From Streptomyces dengpaensis (GTDB taxonomy: Bacteria; Actinomycetota; Actinomycetes; Streptomycetales; Streptomycetaceae), in contig NZ_CP026652.1 of assembly GCF_002946835.1 (NCBI RefSeq), positions 1,798,001 through 1,862,000 of the forward strand: DNA of 64,000 bases, written 5' to 3'. Within the stretch, counting starts at the first letter, position 1. Every line of letters starts with the position of its first letter. A model generated the notes under the pieces. The model saw nothing but the letters and a program-made list of their open reading frames with translations, was not told where the DNA came from and did no database searches. The position numbers and the translations under genes were made by a program. Below are positions 34,106 through 42,996 of the stretch, piece after piece.

Positions 34106-35886
34106 GCGCCCCGGACACGGCACACGGGATCACCGGCACCCTGCCGGCCCTCGTCGCCTCGCACGCCGGTGCCGCCGGCTCGCGGATCGCGCTCACGTTC
34201 CTGGCGGACCCCCGCGACGAGGAGGCCCGCGCGGACCTCACGTACGCCGGACTGGACCGGGCCGCACGGCGGATCGGTGCCCGGCTGTCCGCGCTGGGCG
34301 CGGCGGGCCGGCCCGTGCTGGTCCTGCACGGGCCGGGGCTCGCCTTCGCCCAGAGCCTGCTGGGCTGTCTGTACGCCGGGGCGGTGGCGGTGCCCGCGCC
34401 GATGCCCGGCCGGCAGCGGCGGGACCGGCAGCGGCTTGCCGGGATCGTCCGCGACTGCGGGGCGCGGCTGGTGGTCACCGACGCCTCCGGGGAGGCCGAG
34501 GTACGGCAGTGGCTCGCGGAGGCGGAGTTGACGATTCCGTGCGAGGTCGCCGACGCCGCGCCGGCCGGTGATCCGGACTGGTCGCCGCTCCGGGTGGGGG
34601 CCGACGACCTGGCGCTGCTGCAGTACACCTCGGGATCGACCAGTGACCCCAAGGGGGTGATGGTCTCGCACGGCAACCTGATCCACAACGCCCGGGACAT
34701 CGCGGCGACCCTGGGCAGCGACGCCGGGACCCGCTTCGGCGGCTGGCTGCCGCACTACCACGACCTCGGTCTGATGGGCATGCTGCTCCAGCCGCTCTTC
34801 CACGGCGGCAGCAGTGTCTTCATGGCCCCGGTGAGCTTCGTCAAGCGGCCCCTGTCCTGGCTGCAGATGATCGACCGGCACGACATCCACCTGTCCGGCT
34901 CCCCCGACTTCGGCTACGCGCTGTGCCTGAACCGGCTGACCGACGGGCAGGTCGCCGGACTCGATCTGTCCCGCTGGCGGGTGGCGGTCAACGGCGCCGA
35001 GCCCGTGCGCTCGCGGACCATCGCCGAGTTCACCCGGCGCCTCGCCCCGGCCGGACTGCGGCCGCAGGTCATGCTGCCCTGCTATGGCATGGCCGAGGCC
35101 ACCCTGATCGTCACCGGCGACCGGCCCGACCGGGCGCCCGTGACCGTCCCCGTGCTCACGGACGCGCTGCAGCAGGGCGAGTTCGTACCGGCGCCGCACA
35201 GCGAGTTCGTACCGGCGCCCCGGGACGACCGGCCGGACGGCGCGCGGCGGGGCGTGCGTGAACTGGTCAGCAGCGGCCCGGTGGCCGGGCGTGACGTGGC
35301 GGTGGTGGACCCCGCCGACGGCACCGTGCTGCCGGAGGGGCGTACGGGCGAGATCTGGGTGCGCGCCCGCAGTGTCGCCGGCGGCTACTGGGAACGGCCC
35401 GAGGCCACCGCCCGCACCTTCCACGCCACCACGGCCGACGGCCGCACCGGCTACCTGCGCACCGGCGACGTCGGGGTCGTCCAGGACGGCGAGCTGTTCG
35501 TCATCGGGCGGCTCAAGGACGTCCTCATCGTGCAGGGCCGCAATCTGAGCCCGCAGGAGATCGAGGACGAGACCGGGGCGGTCCATCCCGCTCTGACGCG
35601 CGGTGCCGCAGCCGCGTTCTGCGACGAGGACGAACGGGTCGTGGTCGTCCAGGAGATCCGCCCGCACGGCCTGGGCCCCGGCGAACTGGCCGGCATCCGC
35701 GAGCGCGCGACGCTGTGCCTGGCCCGCGAGTTCGGCATCGGAGGCGCCCGGGTCCTGCTGGCCCGGCCCGGCACCGTACTGCGCACCACCAGCGGCAAGA
35801 TCCGGCGCTCGGCGATGAAAGAGCTCTACGCGTCAGGGGAACTGCGGACGCTGGAGCACGCCCTCGCCGACGGGGAGCGGCCGTGA
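34102..35886 (+). CDS. fatty acyl-AMP ligase (FAAL)
   Basis: A 594-residue adenylating enzyme of the FAAL class: LQYTSGSTSDPKGVMVSHGN core, GWLPHYHDLGLMGMLLQPLF (typical FAAL block), LPCYGMAEATL, and the C-terminal GRLKDVLIVQGRNLSPQEIE with TSGKIRRSAMKELY. FAALs pass the acyl-adenylate to a carrier protein rather than CoA. The partner is probably the ACP at 39518-39793. A small internal duplication (EFVPAPHSEFVPAP) is present near residue 365. It is coupled to its neighbours by ATGA and GTGA overlaps. Confidence 0.93.
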   Translation: MSAPDTAHGITGTLPALVASHAGAAGSRIALTFLADPRDEEARADLTYAGLDRAARRIGARLSALGAAGRPVLVLHGPGLAFAQSLLGCLYAGAVAVPAPMPGRQRRDRQRLAGIVRDCGARLVVTDASGEAEVRQWLAEAELTIPCEVADAAPAGDPDWSPLRVGADDLALLQYTSGSTSDPKGVMVSHGNLIHNARDIAATLGSDAGTRFGGWLPHYHDLGLMGMLLQPLFHGGSSVFMAPVSFVKRPLSWLQMIDRHDIHLSGSPDFGYALCLNRLTDGQVAGLDLSRWRVAVNGAEPVRSRTIAEFTRRLAPAGLRPQVMLPCYGMAEATLIVTGDRPDRAPVTVPVLTDALQQGEFVPAPHSEFVPAPRDDRPDGARRGVRELVSSGPVAGRDVAVVDPADGTVLPEGRTGEIWVRARSVAGGYWERPEATARTFHATTADGRTGYLRTGDVGVVQDGELFVIGRLKDVLIVQGRNLSPQEIEDETGAVHPALTRGAAAAFCDEDERVVVVQEIRPHGLGPGELAGIRERATLCLAREFGIGGARVLLARPGTVLRTTSGKIRRSAMKELYASGELRTLEHALADGERP

Positions 35887-37775
35887 CCGCCCCGGACCGG
35901 ACGGCCGACCCCGGGGCCACGCCGGCACCGGAGCGGACGGCCGCCCCCGCGCCGAACCAGACCGTCACCCACGCCGTCGGCCCCGCGCCCTACCGGCCTG
36001 CCCTGGTGGCCCGGCGCTGGGAGCGGGTCCTGGGTGACCCGGACGAAGCGGACGGAGCGTTCTCGTACGCCCGTCTCGCCCGGCTCGACGAGGACGACGC
36101 GTTCCCCGTCGAGGCCTGTGCCGCGCTGGACGAAGCCGGGCTGCCCGCCGCCTATGTGCCGACGCGGCTGGGTGGCGCGCTGGGCGCCTACGACGAGGTG
36201 CTGGCGGTGATGCGTACGGTCGCCCGGCGGGATCTGACCGTCGCCGTGGCCCACGCGAAGACCTATCTGGGCGCGGTGTCCGCGTGGGTGGGCGCCGGCT
36301 CCGGCCAGGCCCGCGCGCTCGCCGCCGACGTGCTGGCCGGAGGTGTCGTGGCCTGGGGCCTGACCGAAGCGGACCACGGCAGCGATCTGCTGGCCGGTGA
36401 GGTCACCGCGCTGCCGGGTCCCGACGGCTATCGGCTGCACGGCGAGAAGTGGCTGATCAACAACGCCACCCGGGCACGGACGGTCTGCGTACTGGCCCGC
36501 ACCGACCCGGCCGGCGGGCCGCGCGGCTTCAGCCTGCTGCTCGCCGACAAGCGGCAACTGCCGTACGGGCCCGGCGGATACCGCACGCTGCCCAAGGTCC
36601 GCACCCACGGCATCCGCGGGGCGGACATCAGCGGTATCGCCTTCGACGGCGCCACGGTCCCCGCCGACGCTGTGATCGGAGGGGAGGGCGCCGGTCTGGA
36701 GATCGTTCTGAAGAGCCTTCAGCTGACCCGGACGATGTGCTCGTCGCTGTCCCTGGGGGCCGGCGACCACGCGCTGGCGCTCGCCGTCGGCTTCATGGCG
36801 GACCGACGGCTCTACGGGCGCCTGTTGCCGGAGCTGCCGCAGGCCCGGCACAGCCTCGGCGAGGCCGTCGCCGACCTGCTGTGCGCCGAGGCGGTGAGCG
36901 TGGTGACCAGCCGCTCCATCCACACCCTCACCGGAGAACTGGCGGTCGCCTCCGCGGCCACCAAGTATCTGACGCCCACCCTCGCGGGCGGCGCCGTCGA
37001 CCAGCTGGGACGGATCCTCGGCGCGCGGGCCTTCCTGTCCGGGGTGTACGCCCACGGCATGTTCCAGAAGGTGTCCCGCGACCATCGCATCGTCGGCCTG
37101 TTCGACGGCAGCACCGTGGTCAACCTGCACGCCCTCATCAACCAGTTCCCCGCACTCGCCCGCGGCCACCGTCGCGGCACCGCCGACCGCGCGGGCGTCG
37201 CCACGGCGGCGACCCTCACCGCCACGCTGCCCGAACTGGACACCGCCCAGCTGTCGTTGACGGCCCGCGGCGGCTCCAGCCTGGTCCAGTCCCTGCCCGA
37301 CACGCTCGCCGGACTCCCGCCGCGCGTCGCCCGGGCGGCCGACCGGGTGCGGGCCGCCTCGTCGGACCTGCACGAAGAACTGGCCGCCCACCGGCCGTCC
37401 GCCGTCCGGGTGCCCAGCGCCGCCTTCGCCCTCGCCGAACGCTACTGCGCCCTGTACGCCGCCGCCGCGGCCCTGCACCTGTGGACGCGCAACCACCGCT
37501 GGATCGCCGCCATCGCGTCCGGTCCCACCCTCGCCCTGTGGGACGACGGCCTCTGGATCGAGGCGGTCCTCCGGCGGCTGCTGCCCCGGATCACCGGCCA
37601 CCCGTCCGGCTCCGACGACACCCGGGCCGGCTCCGACGACACCCAGCAGGCCCACGCCCGCCTCGCGGACCTGGCCCTGGCCCACCGCGACCCCGCGTCC
37701 GGCGGCCCGGTGCTCTCCCTGCTGCCCCACGGCGACGCGTCCCACGGACACCCCGTACGAGGTGAGTTGGCATGA
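35883..37775 (+). CDS. acyl-CoA/acyl-ACP dehydrogenase, long form 1
   Basis: A 630-residue flavoprotein of the acyl-CoA dehydrogenase superfamily. The ordinary fold covers about residues 40-420, with GLTEADHGSDLLAGE, LHGEKWLINNATRART, FSLLLADK and HGIRGADISGIAFDGATV, then the helical domain with GGAVDQLGRILGARAFL and GLFDGSTVVNLHAL. About 200 extra C-terminal residues follow. Paired long dehydrogenases next to a FAAL and an ACP also occur in the enduracidin and ramoplanin clusters, where they desaturate the acyl-ACP. The GTG start overlaps the FAAL stop. Confidence 0.88.
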   Translation: MTAPDRTADPGATPAPERTAAPAPNQTVTHAVGPAPYRPALVARRWERVLGDPDEADGAFSYARLARLDEDDAFPVEACAALDEAGLPAAYVPTRLGGALGAYDEVLAVMRTVARRDLTVAVAHAKTYLGAVSAWVGAGSGQARALAADVLAGGVVAWGLTEADHGSDLLAGEVTALPGPDGYRLHGEKWLINNATRARTVCVLARTDPAGGPRGFSLLLADKRQLPYGPGGYRTLPKVRTHGIRGADISGIAFDGATVPADAVIGGEGAGLEIVLKSLQLTRTMCSSLSLGAGDHALALAVGFMADRRLYGRLLPELPQARHSLGEAVADLLCAEAVSVVTSRSIHTLTGELAVASAATKYLTPTLAGGAVDQLGRILGARAFLSGVYAHGMFQKVSRDHRIVGLFDGSTVVNLHALINQFPALARGHRRGTADRAGVATAATLTATLPELDTAQLSLTARGGSSLVQSLPDTLAGLPPRVARAADRVRAASSDLHEELAAHRPSAVRVPSAAFALAERYCALYAAAAALHLWTRNHRWIAAIASGPTLALWDDGLWIEAVLRRLLPRITGHPSGSDDTRAGSDDTQQAHARLADLALAHRDPASGGPVLSLLPHGDASHGHPVRGELA

Positions 37776-39466
37776 CCACAGCGCTGGAAACGCTGCTCGG
37801 CGATCCGTGGGACACCGGCAACCCGCTGGGATACGAGGCGGTGGTCGCGGCCGACGAAGCGGCCCGGCTCCCGTCCGGGGGCGAACGGCTGCTGGACTCG
37901 TACGGGCTCGGCGCGGAGTTCGTCCCGGCCTCCCTGGGCGGACGGCTCAGGGACATCGACACCATGGCCCGGGGGCTGCGTCCGCTCTTCCGGCGCGACG
38001 GCGCGCTGGGACTGGGCTACGGCGTCACCTCCTTCATGGCCGCCGTCAACGTCTGGACCTCAGGCGACCCCCAGCAGCAACGGTGGCTGGCCGACACGCT
38101 GCTGAAGGGCGGCAAGGCCGCCGTCTGCTTCCACGAACTCGCGCACGGCAACGACTTCGGGCAGCAGGAGTTCACCGCCCGCCCCGACACCGGATCACTG
38201 GTGCTCGACGGGCGCAAGGAAGTGATCAACAACATCGGCCGGGCCCAGGCCTTGGTGCTGTTCGCCCGTACGAGTCCCGGCGCGGGCAGCCGCAGTCACT
38301 CGCTGCTCCTGGTCGACCCGTCCGCCCTGCGGCCCGCCTCGATGCGCCCGATGCCGCGGTTCGCCACGGTCGGGGTGCGGGGATGCGAGCTGGGCGGCGT
38401 GGAGTTCACCGGCTGCCGGGTCCCGGGCACCAGCGTGATCGGCCCGGCCGGCAGCGGGATGGAGACCGCGCTGCGGGCGTTCCAGATCACCCGCGCTGCC
38501 CTCCCGAGCATGGCGCTCGGCACCCTGGACACCCAGCTGCGGGTCACCGTGCGCTTCGCCCAGGAGCGCCGACTGTACGGAGGGTCGGTCGCCGGCCTGC
38601 CGCACGCGCGGTCCATCCTGGCGCACGCCTTCGCCGACCTGCTGACCACCGACTGCCTGACCACGGCCGCCTGCCGGGCGCTGCACCTGCTGCCGGGTGC
38701 GGCGGGACTGTACGCGGCGGCGGCCAAGTATCTCGGGCCCCGGATCCTGCTGGACGCGGCGGACGCGCTGTCGGTGGTGCTGGGAGCCCGGCACTATCTG
38801 CGCGAGGGTCAGTACGCGATCTTCCAGAAGCATCTGCGTGACCTGCCGGTGCTCAGCCTCGGGCACGCCGGACCGCTGGCCTGCCTGGCGTCGGTGGTCC
38901 CCCAACTGCCCGGCCTGGCCCGCCAGTCGTGGACCACGGAGGGCTCCCCGCCGCCCGACTCCCTGTTCGCCGCCGGGGATCCGCTGCCACCTCTGCGGTA
39001 CGACCGGCTGGCGCTGAGCGCCCGCGGGCAGGACCCGCTGGGAGCCGCCTGGCCCGCCCTCGGCCGGGCCGTGGTCCGTGAGAGCGGCGAGGGCGACGGT
39101 CATCTGGGCGCGCTGGTCGGCCTGTTGACCGATCGGTTCACGGAACTGACCCGGCGGTGTGCCGAGTTGCCGCGCAAGGAGCGCACCGTCACGGCCGGTC
39201 CGCAGGGGTTCGGCGCCGCCGAGCGGTACGCGGTGCTGCTCGCCGCCGCCGCCTGCGCGGGGACATGGCTGCACGCCCGCCGGCGCTCCGACGCCTTCCT
39301 GGGCGGCACCGCGTGGCTCACCGCCGCGCTGCACCGACAGGCCGCGCGCCTCGGGGCCGCCCCGGGGCACCTGCCCATCACCGTCGAGGACGAACTGCTG
39401 CGGGAACTGTTCGAGCGCCATGACCGACGTGCCGGGTTCGACCTCGACTGCCTGCCCCTCGCCTGA
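37772..39466 (+). CDS. acyl-CoA/acyl-ACP dehydrogenase, long form 2
   Basis: A 564-residue relative of the preceding dehydrogenase. It shows CFHELAHGNDFGQQEFTARP, LVLDGRKEVINNIGRAQALV, ATVGVRGCELGGVEFTGCRV, an ERRLYGGSVAGLPHARSILA helix and a long C-terminal helical extension. Some usual acyl-CoA dehydrogenase motif residues differ from its partner (for example GNDFG where the partner has HGSDL), so the two may act on different positions or one may be structural. ATGA overlap with the upstream gene. Together they probably install one or two double bonds in the activated fatty acid. Confidence 0.85.
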   Translation: MTTALETLLGDPWDTGNPLGYEAVVAADEAARLPSGGERLLDSYGLGAEFVPASLGGRLRDIDTMARGLRPLFRRDGALGLGYGVTSFMAAVNVWTSGDPQQQRWLADTLLKGGKAAVCFHELAHGNDFGQQEFTARPDTGSLVLDGRKEVINNIGRAQALVLFARTSPGAGSRSHSLLLVDPSALRPASMRPMPRFATVGVRGCELGGVEFTGCRVPGTSVIGPAGSGMETALRAFQITRAALPSMALGTLDTQLRVTVRFAQERRLYGGSVAGLPHARSILAHAFADLLTTDCLTTAACRALHLLPGAAGLYAAAAKYLGPRILLDAADALSVVLGARHYLREGQYAIFQKHLRDLPVLSLGHAGPLACLASVVPQLPGLARQSWTTEGSPPPDSLFAAGDPLPPLRYDRLALSARGQDPLGAAWPALGRAVVRESGEGDGHLGALVGLLTDRFTELTRRCAELPRKERTVTAGPQGFGAAERYAVLLAAAACAGTWLHARRRSDAFLGGTAWLTAALHRQAARLGAAPGHLPITVEDELLRELFERHDRRAGFDLDCLPLA

Positions 39467-39517
39467 CCCTCACCCGGCCAATGCCAAGCCCGAAAAACCA
39501 CCTTCAAGGAGACCGCC

Positions 39518-39793
39518 ATGAGCGAGATATCGGATCTGCCCATGCTGCCGACCAAGCAAGAGCTGCATGTCTGGCTCACCCAGGTCGTCGCCGACTACCT
39601 CGGCAACCCGCCGGACGCCCTCGATCCCGCCAAGCCGCTCGCGGAGGCCGGTCTCGACTCGGTCTACGCCCTCAGTATCTGCGGCGAGATAGAGGAGACC
39701 CTCGACGTGGCCGTGGAGCCGACGCTGGCCTGGGACCATCCCAGCATCGACGCGATCACGGACCACCTCCACGGAATCATCTCGACTCGATGA
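39518..39793 (+). CDS. acyl carrier protein (FAAL partner)
   Basis: A 91-residue carrier protein with the phosphopantetheine attachment Ser48 in AGLDSVYAL. An AAGGAG site precedes the ATG, 51 bases after the dehydrogenase stop. Its stop overlaps the PKS start as ATGA. Place in the operon suggests it is loaded by the FAAL, carries the chain during desaturation and delivers it to the KS of the next gene. Confidence 0.92.
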   Translation: MSEISDLPMLPTKQELHVWLTQVVADYLGNPPDALDPAKPLAEAGLDSVYALSICGEIEETLDVAVEPTLAWDHPSIDAITDHLHGIISTR

Positions 39794-42700
39794 GCGCGCC
39801 CCCCGTCGCCATCATCGGGATCGACTGCGTCTTCCCCGGCGCGCACGGCAAGGACGGTCTGTGGGAGCTGCTCACCCGCGGCGCGAGTGCCACCCGTGAC
39901 GTGCCGGCCGACCGCTGGGAGGCCTCCCGGTACCTTTCGGACGCCCCGGGCGCCCCGGAAGGCACGATGAACACGGCCCGGGGCGGCTACCTGAACGACA
40001 TCGGCGCGTTCGACAACGCGTTCTTCGGCATCCCGCCCCGCGAGGCCGCCGCCATGGACCCCCAGCAACGGGTCCTGCTGCAGTGCGCCTGGCGGGCCGT
40101 GGAGGACGCCGGGCTGCGCCCCGGTGAACTCGACGGGAGCCGCACCGGAGTGTTCGTCGGCGTCATGGGCGACGAATGGGCCCTGCGGATGGGCGACTTC
40201 GGCGGAGTCGGCGCGCACACGGGTCCCGGCACCGGCCACGCCATGGTCGCCAACCGGCTCTCGTACCAGCTCAATCTGCGCGGCCCCAGCCTCGCCGTGG
40301 ACACCGCCTGTTCGTCCTCACTGGTCGCGGTGCACCTGGCCTGCGAGTCCCTGGCCCGCGGCGAGTGCGACACCGCCCTGGTCGCGGGGGTCAACGTCAT
40401 CCTGACCCCCGCGCTGGGCATCTTCTACACCCAGGCCGGGCTGTCCGCACCGGACGGCCAGTGCAAGCCGTTCCACCGCGACGCCGACGGCATCGGGCGG
40501 GGCGAGGGCGCCGCCGTCCTCGTACTGCGCCGGCTCCAGGACGCCCTCGACGACCACGACCCGGTGTACGCGGTGGTGCGCGGCTCGGCGGTCAACCACG
40601 GCGGGCGCAGCAACGGGTTCACCGCGCCGAGCCGCTTCAGCCAGCGCGATGTGATGACCGAGGCGTACCGGCGGGCCGAAGTCCGGCCGCAGGACGTGGA
40701 CTTCGTCGAGGTGCACGGCACCGGCACCGTGCTGGGCGACCTGATCGAGGCCTCCGCGCTGGGCGATGTGCACGGCGTTCCGCGCGAGCGGCCCTGCACC
40801 ATCGGCTCGGTCAAGGGCAACGTCGGGCACACCGAGGGGGCCGCCGGTGCCGCCGGACTCGTCAAGGCCGCCCTCGCGCTGCACCACCGGCTGCTGCCGA
40901 CGACCCTGCACAGCCACCCGGAGAACCCCCGCCTGCGGCTCGCCGAACGCGGGCTGCGCCTGGCGGCGGCCCCGCTGCGGCTTCCGGCGACCGCGGTGGG
41001 CTCGGTGAGCAGCTTCGGTCTCGGCGGCACCAACGCCCACCTGGTGCTCTCCAGTGCCCCGGCGGCCGCCCGGAGCCTCCCCCACGCTCGGCTTCGCTCG
41101 CGCGGGGGGACCCCCATGGCGCCCCGCGCCGGACGGCCGGCCGCCGACACGCCCCACGTGTTCACGCTGTCGGCGCCCGACCGGGCGGCACTTCGGCGCA
41201 ACGCCGCCGCCCAGGCCGAGCACGTGTCCGGGCAGCGGGGCGGTGCGCTCGCCGAGGTGTGCCGGTCCGCCAACCGGGTCAAGACGGGGTTGCCGTACCG
41301 CTTCGCCGTCGTCGCCGAGGGGCGGTCGGAGCTGACCCGCGCACTGGAGGAGGCGGCCCAGGACGACACCGTGCTGGACCGGCTGAGCGGGCGCCCGGCG
41401 GGCGGCATCCGCGTGGGGCTGCTGTTCACCGGGCAGGGGGCCCAGTACCCGGGGATGACCGCCGCGCTCCACCGCCGGCTGCCGCTGTACCGGAGGTTCC
41501 TCGCCGAGGCCGACGAGGCGTGCGGCGGTCCTCTCGGTTACTCGGTGACGGGTCTTATCCTCGGGGACGACCCGCGTATCCACCGCACCGGCGCCGCCCA
41601 ACCGGCCCTGTTCGCGGTGGAGTACGCGCTCGGCCGCACCCTGTTGGAGCTGGGCGTCGAGCCGGCGTTCGTCCTGGGCCACAGCGTCGGGGAGTTCGCG
41701 GCGGTCTGCCTCGCCGGTGTGCTGTCGCTGGCGGACGCCGCCCGGCTGGTCTGCCTGCGCGGGGCGCTGATGGAGCAACTGCCGCCCGGTGGCGGCATGC
41801 TGGCGGTCCTGGCGGGGCTGCCCGAAACCGTGCTCGCGCTCGCCTCGGAGCCCTCGCTGCAGGTGGCCGCGGTGAACGGGCCGCGCAACACCGTCGTCTC
41901 CGGGGACCTGGCGGCCCTGGGCCGACTGCGGTCCGCGCTGCTGGCGAACGGCGTGCGGAGCAGGGCCCTGGAGGTGTCGCACGCCTTCCACAGCTCCCTC
42001 ATGGAGCCCATGACGGCCGAGTTCGAGGAGGCCGCCCGGGCGGTACGGCACGATCGGCCGACGGTCCCCGTGTTCTCCTCCGTCCTTGGCGGCGGACTGG
42101 CCGACACCGCGGTGGATGCCGACTACTGGGTCCGGCAGATCACTCAGCCGGTGCTGTTCGCCGACGCGGCCCGCGCCGCCCTGGCGCCGGAGCCCACCCA
42201 TGTGGTGGAGGTCGGTCCGCGCGCGGTGCTGACCGCGCTGCTGGGCTCGCTCGACCTGCCGGGCAATCCGCGGCGGCTGGCGGTCTGCTCCGGCGAGAAG
42301 TCCGATGCCCGCGCGTTCGCGGAGGTGGTCGCGGCCCTGTACCGGGGCGGCCTCGACGTCGACTGGGAGTCGCTGCATCCGCCCGCCGAGGGGCCGCGGC
42401 ACCGCCCGGCGCCGTATCGGTTCTCCACGGAGCACCGCTTCACCACCTCCGTCACACCGACCGGGCCGGCCCACTCCGGGACCCTGACGGGACCGGCCCA
42501 CTCCGTCACCCCGACCGGGCCGGCCCACTCCGTCACCCCGACCGGGCCGGCCCACTCCGTCACACCAACCGGGCCGGCCCGCCCCGACCACCCGGCCTCG
42601 GGGTACGACCACGCTCCGGTGCCGCGGACGGCCGTCGCGCCGGTCGCCACCCTCGCGCCCATCGGCGCCGTCGCCCCGGTCGCCACCCTCACGCCGGCCG

Positions 42701-42996
42701 GGCCCGTCGCCCCGGTCGGCCCCATCGCACCGGCCGCCCCCGCCTCGGTCGAGGCGGCGGTGCTGGCCGCCGTGGCCGCCGCGGGTGGTTACGCCAGCGC
42801 GGACATCGGGGCCGAGACCCTGCTCTACGACGACCTCGGATACGACTCGATGACCCTGCTGCTCATCGCCCGGGACCTCGGCAGGCGCTTCCCCGGCCTG
42901 GACCTGGCGGAGCTTCCCGAACGGCCCGCCTCCTCCTACCGCGTGAGCGACCTGGTGTCCCTGGTACGGGGCGCACTCGAAAGGAGTCCGGCATGA
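39790..42996 (+). CDS. single-module type I polyketide synthase, KS-AT-ACP
   Basis: A 1068-residue minimal module. The KS (about 4-430) has DTACSSS with Cys174, VEVHGTGTVLGD and VGHTEGAAGAAGL. The AT (about 540-850) has GQGAQ, GHSVGE with Ser632, and a HAFHSS motif that predicts malonyl-CoA. The C-terminal ACP carries Ser1020 in LGYDSMTLL. There is no KR, DH, ER or thioesterase, so it should make one beta-ketoacyl thioester, exactly what tetronate ring closure needs. The linker before the AT holds an in-frame Streptomyces repeat, and the linker before the ACP holds five 9-residue repeats. Confidence 0.95.
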   Translation: MSAPPVAIIGIDCVFPGAHGKDGLWELLTRGASATRDVPADRWEASRYLSDAPGAPEGTMNTARGGYLNDIGAFDNAFFGIPPREAAAMDPQQRVLLQCAWRAVEDAGLRPGELDGSRTGVFVGVMGDEWALRMGDFGGVGAHTGPGTGHAMVANRLSYQLNLRGPSLAVDTACSSSLVAVHLACESLARGECDTALVAGVNVILTPALGIFYTQAGLSAPDGQCKPFHRDADGIGRGEGAAVLVLRRLQDALDDHDPVYAVVRGSAVNHGGRSNGFTAPSRFSQRDVMTEAYRRAEVRPQDVDFVEVHGTGTVLGDLIEASALGDVHGVPRERPCTIGSVKGNVGHTEGAAGAAGLVKAALALHHRLLPTTLHSHPENPRLRLAERGLRLAAAPLRLPATAVGSVSSFGLGGTNAHLVLSSAPAAARSLPHARLRSRGGTPMAPRAGRPAADTPHVFTLSAPDRAALRRNAAAQAEHVSGQRGGALAEVCRSANRVKTGLPYRFAVVAEGRSELTRALEEAAQDDTVLDRLSGRPAGGIRVGLLFTGQGAQYPGMTAALHRRLPLYRRFLAEADEACGGPLGYSVTGLILGDDPRIHRTGAAQPALFAVEYALGRTLLELGVEPAFVLGHSVGEFAAVCLAGVLSLADAARLVCLRGALMEQLPPGGGMLAVLAGLPETVLALASEPSLQVAAVNGPRNTVVSGDLAALGRLRSALLANGVRSRALEVSHAFHSSLMEPMTAEFEEAARAVRHDRPTVPVFSSVLGGGLADTAVDADYWVRQITQPVLFADAARAALAPEPTHVVEVGPRAVLTALLGSLDLPGNPRRLAVCSGEKSDARAFAEVVAALYRGGLDVDWESLHPPAEGPRHRPAPYRFSTEHRFTTSVTPTGPAHSGTLTGPAHSVTPTGPAHSVTPTGPAHSVTPTGPARPDHPASGYDHAPVPRTAVAPVATLAPIGAVAPVATLTPAGPVAPVGPIAPAAPASVEAAVLAAVAAAGGYASADIGAETLLYDDLGYDSMTLLLIARDLGRRFPGLDLAELPERPASSYRVSDLVSLVRGALERSPA
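41077..41119. repeat. Streptomyces palindromic repeat inside the PKS KS-AT linker
   Basis: This 43-base element has ends CTCCCCCACGCTCGGCTTCG and GGGGGGACCCCC, the reverse-orientation counterpart of the intergenic element at 19628-19698. It is read in frame as SLPHARLRSRGGTPM without disrupting the protein. Confidence 0.75.
42454..42588 (+). repeat. 27-bp coding minisatellite in the PKS pre-ACP linker
   Basis: Five tandem 27-base units encode nine-residue repeats of the type TPTGPAHSV. They are followed by a looser Val/Ala/Pro repeat (VAPVATLAPIGAVAP). The unit length keeps the frame, so copy number can vary without breaking the PKS. It forms a flexible linker between AT and ACP. Confidence 0.85.
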
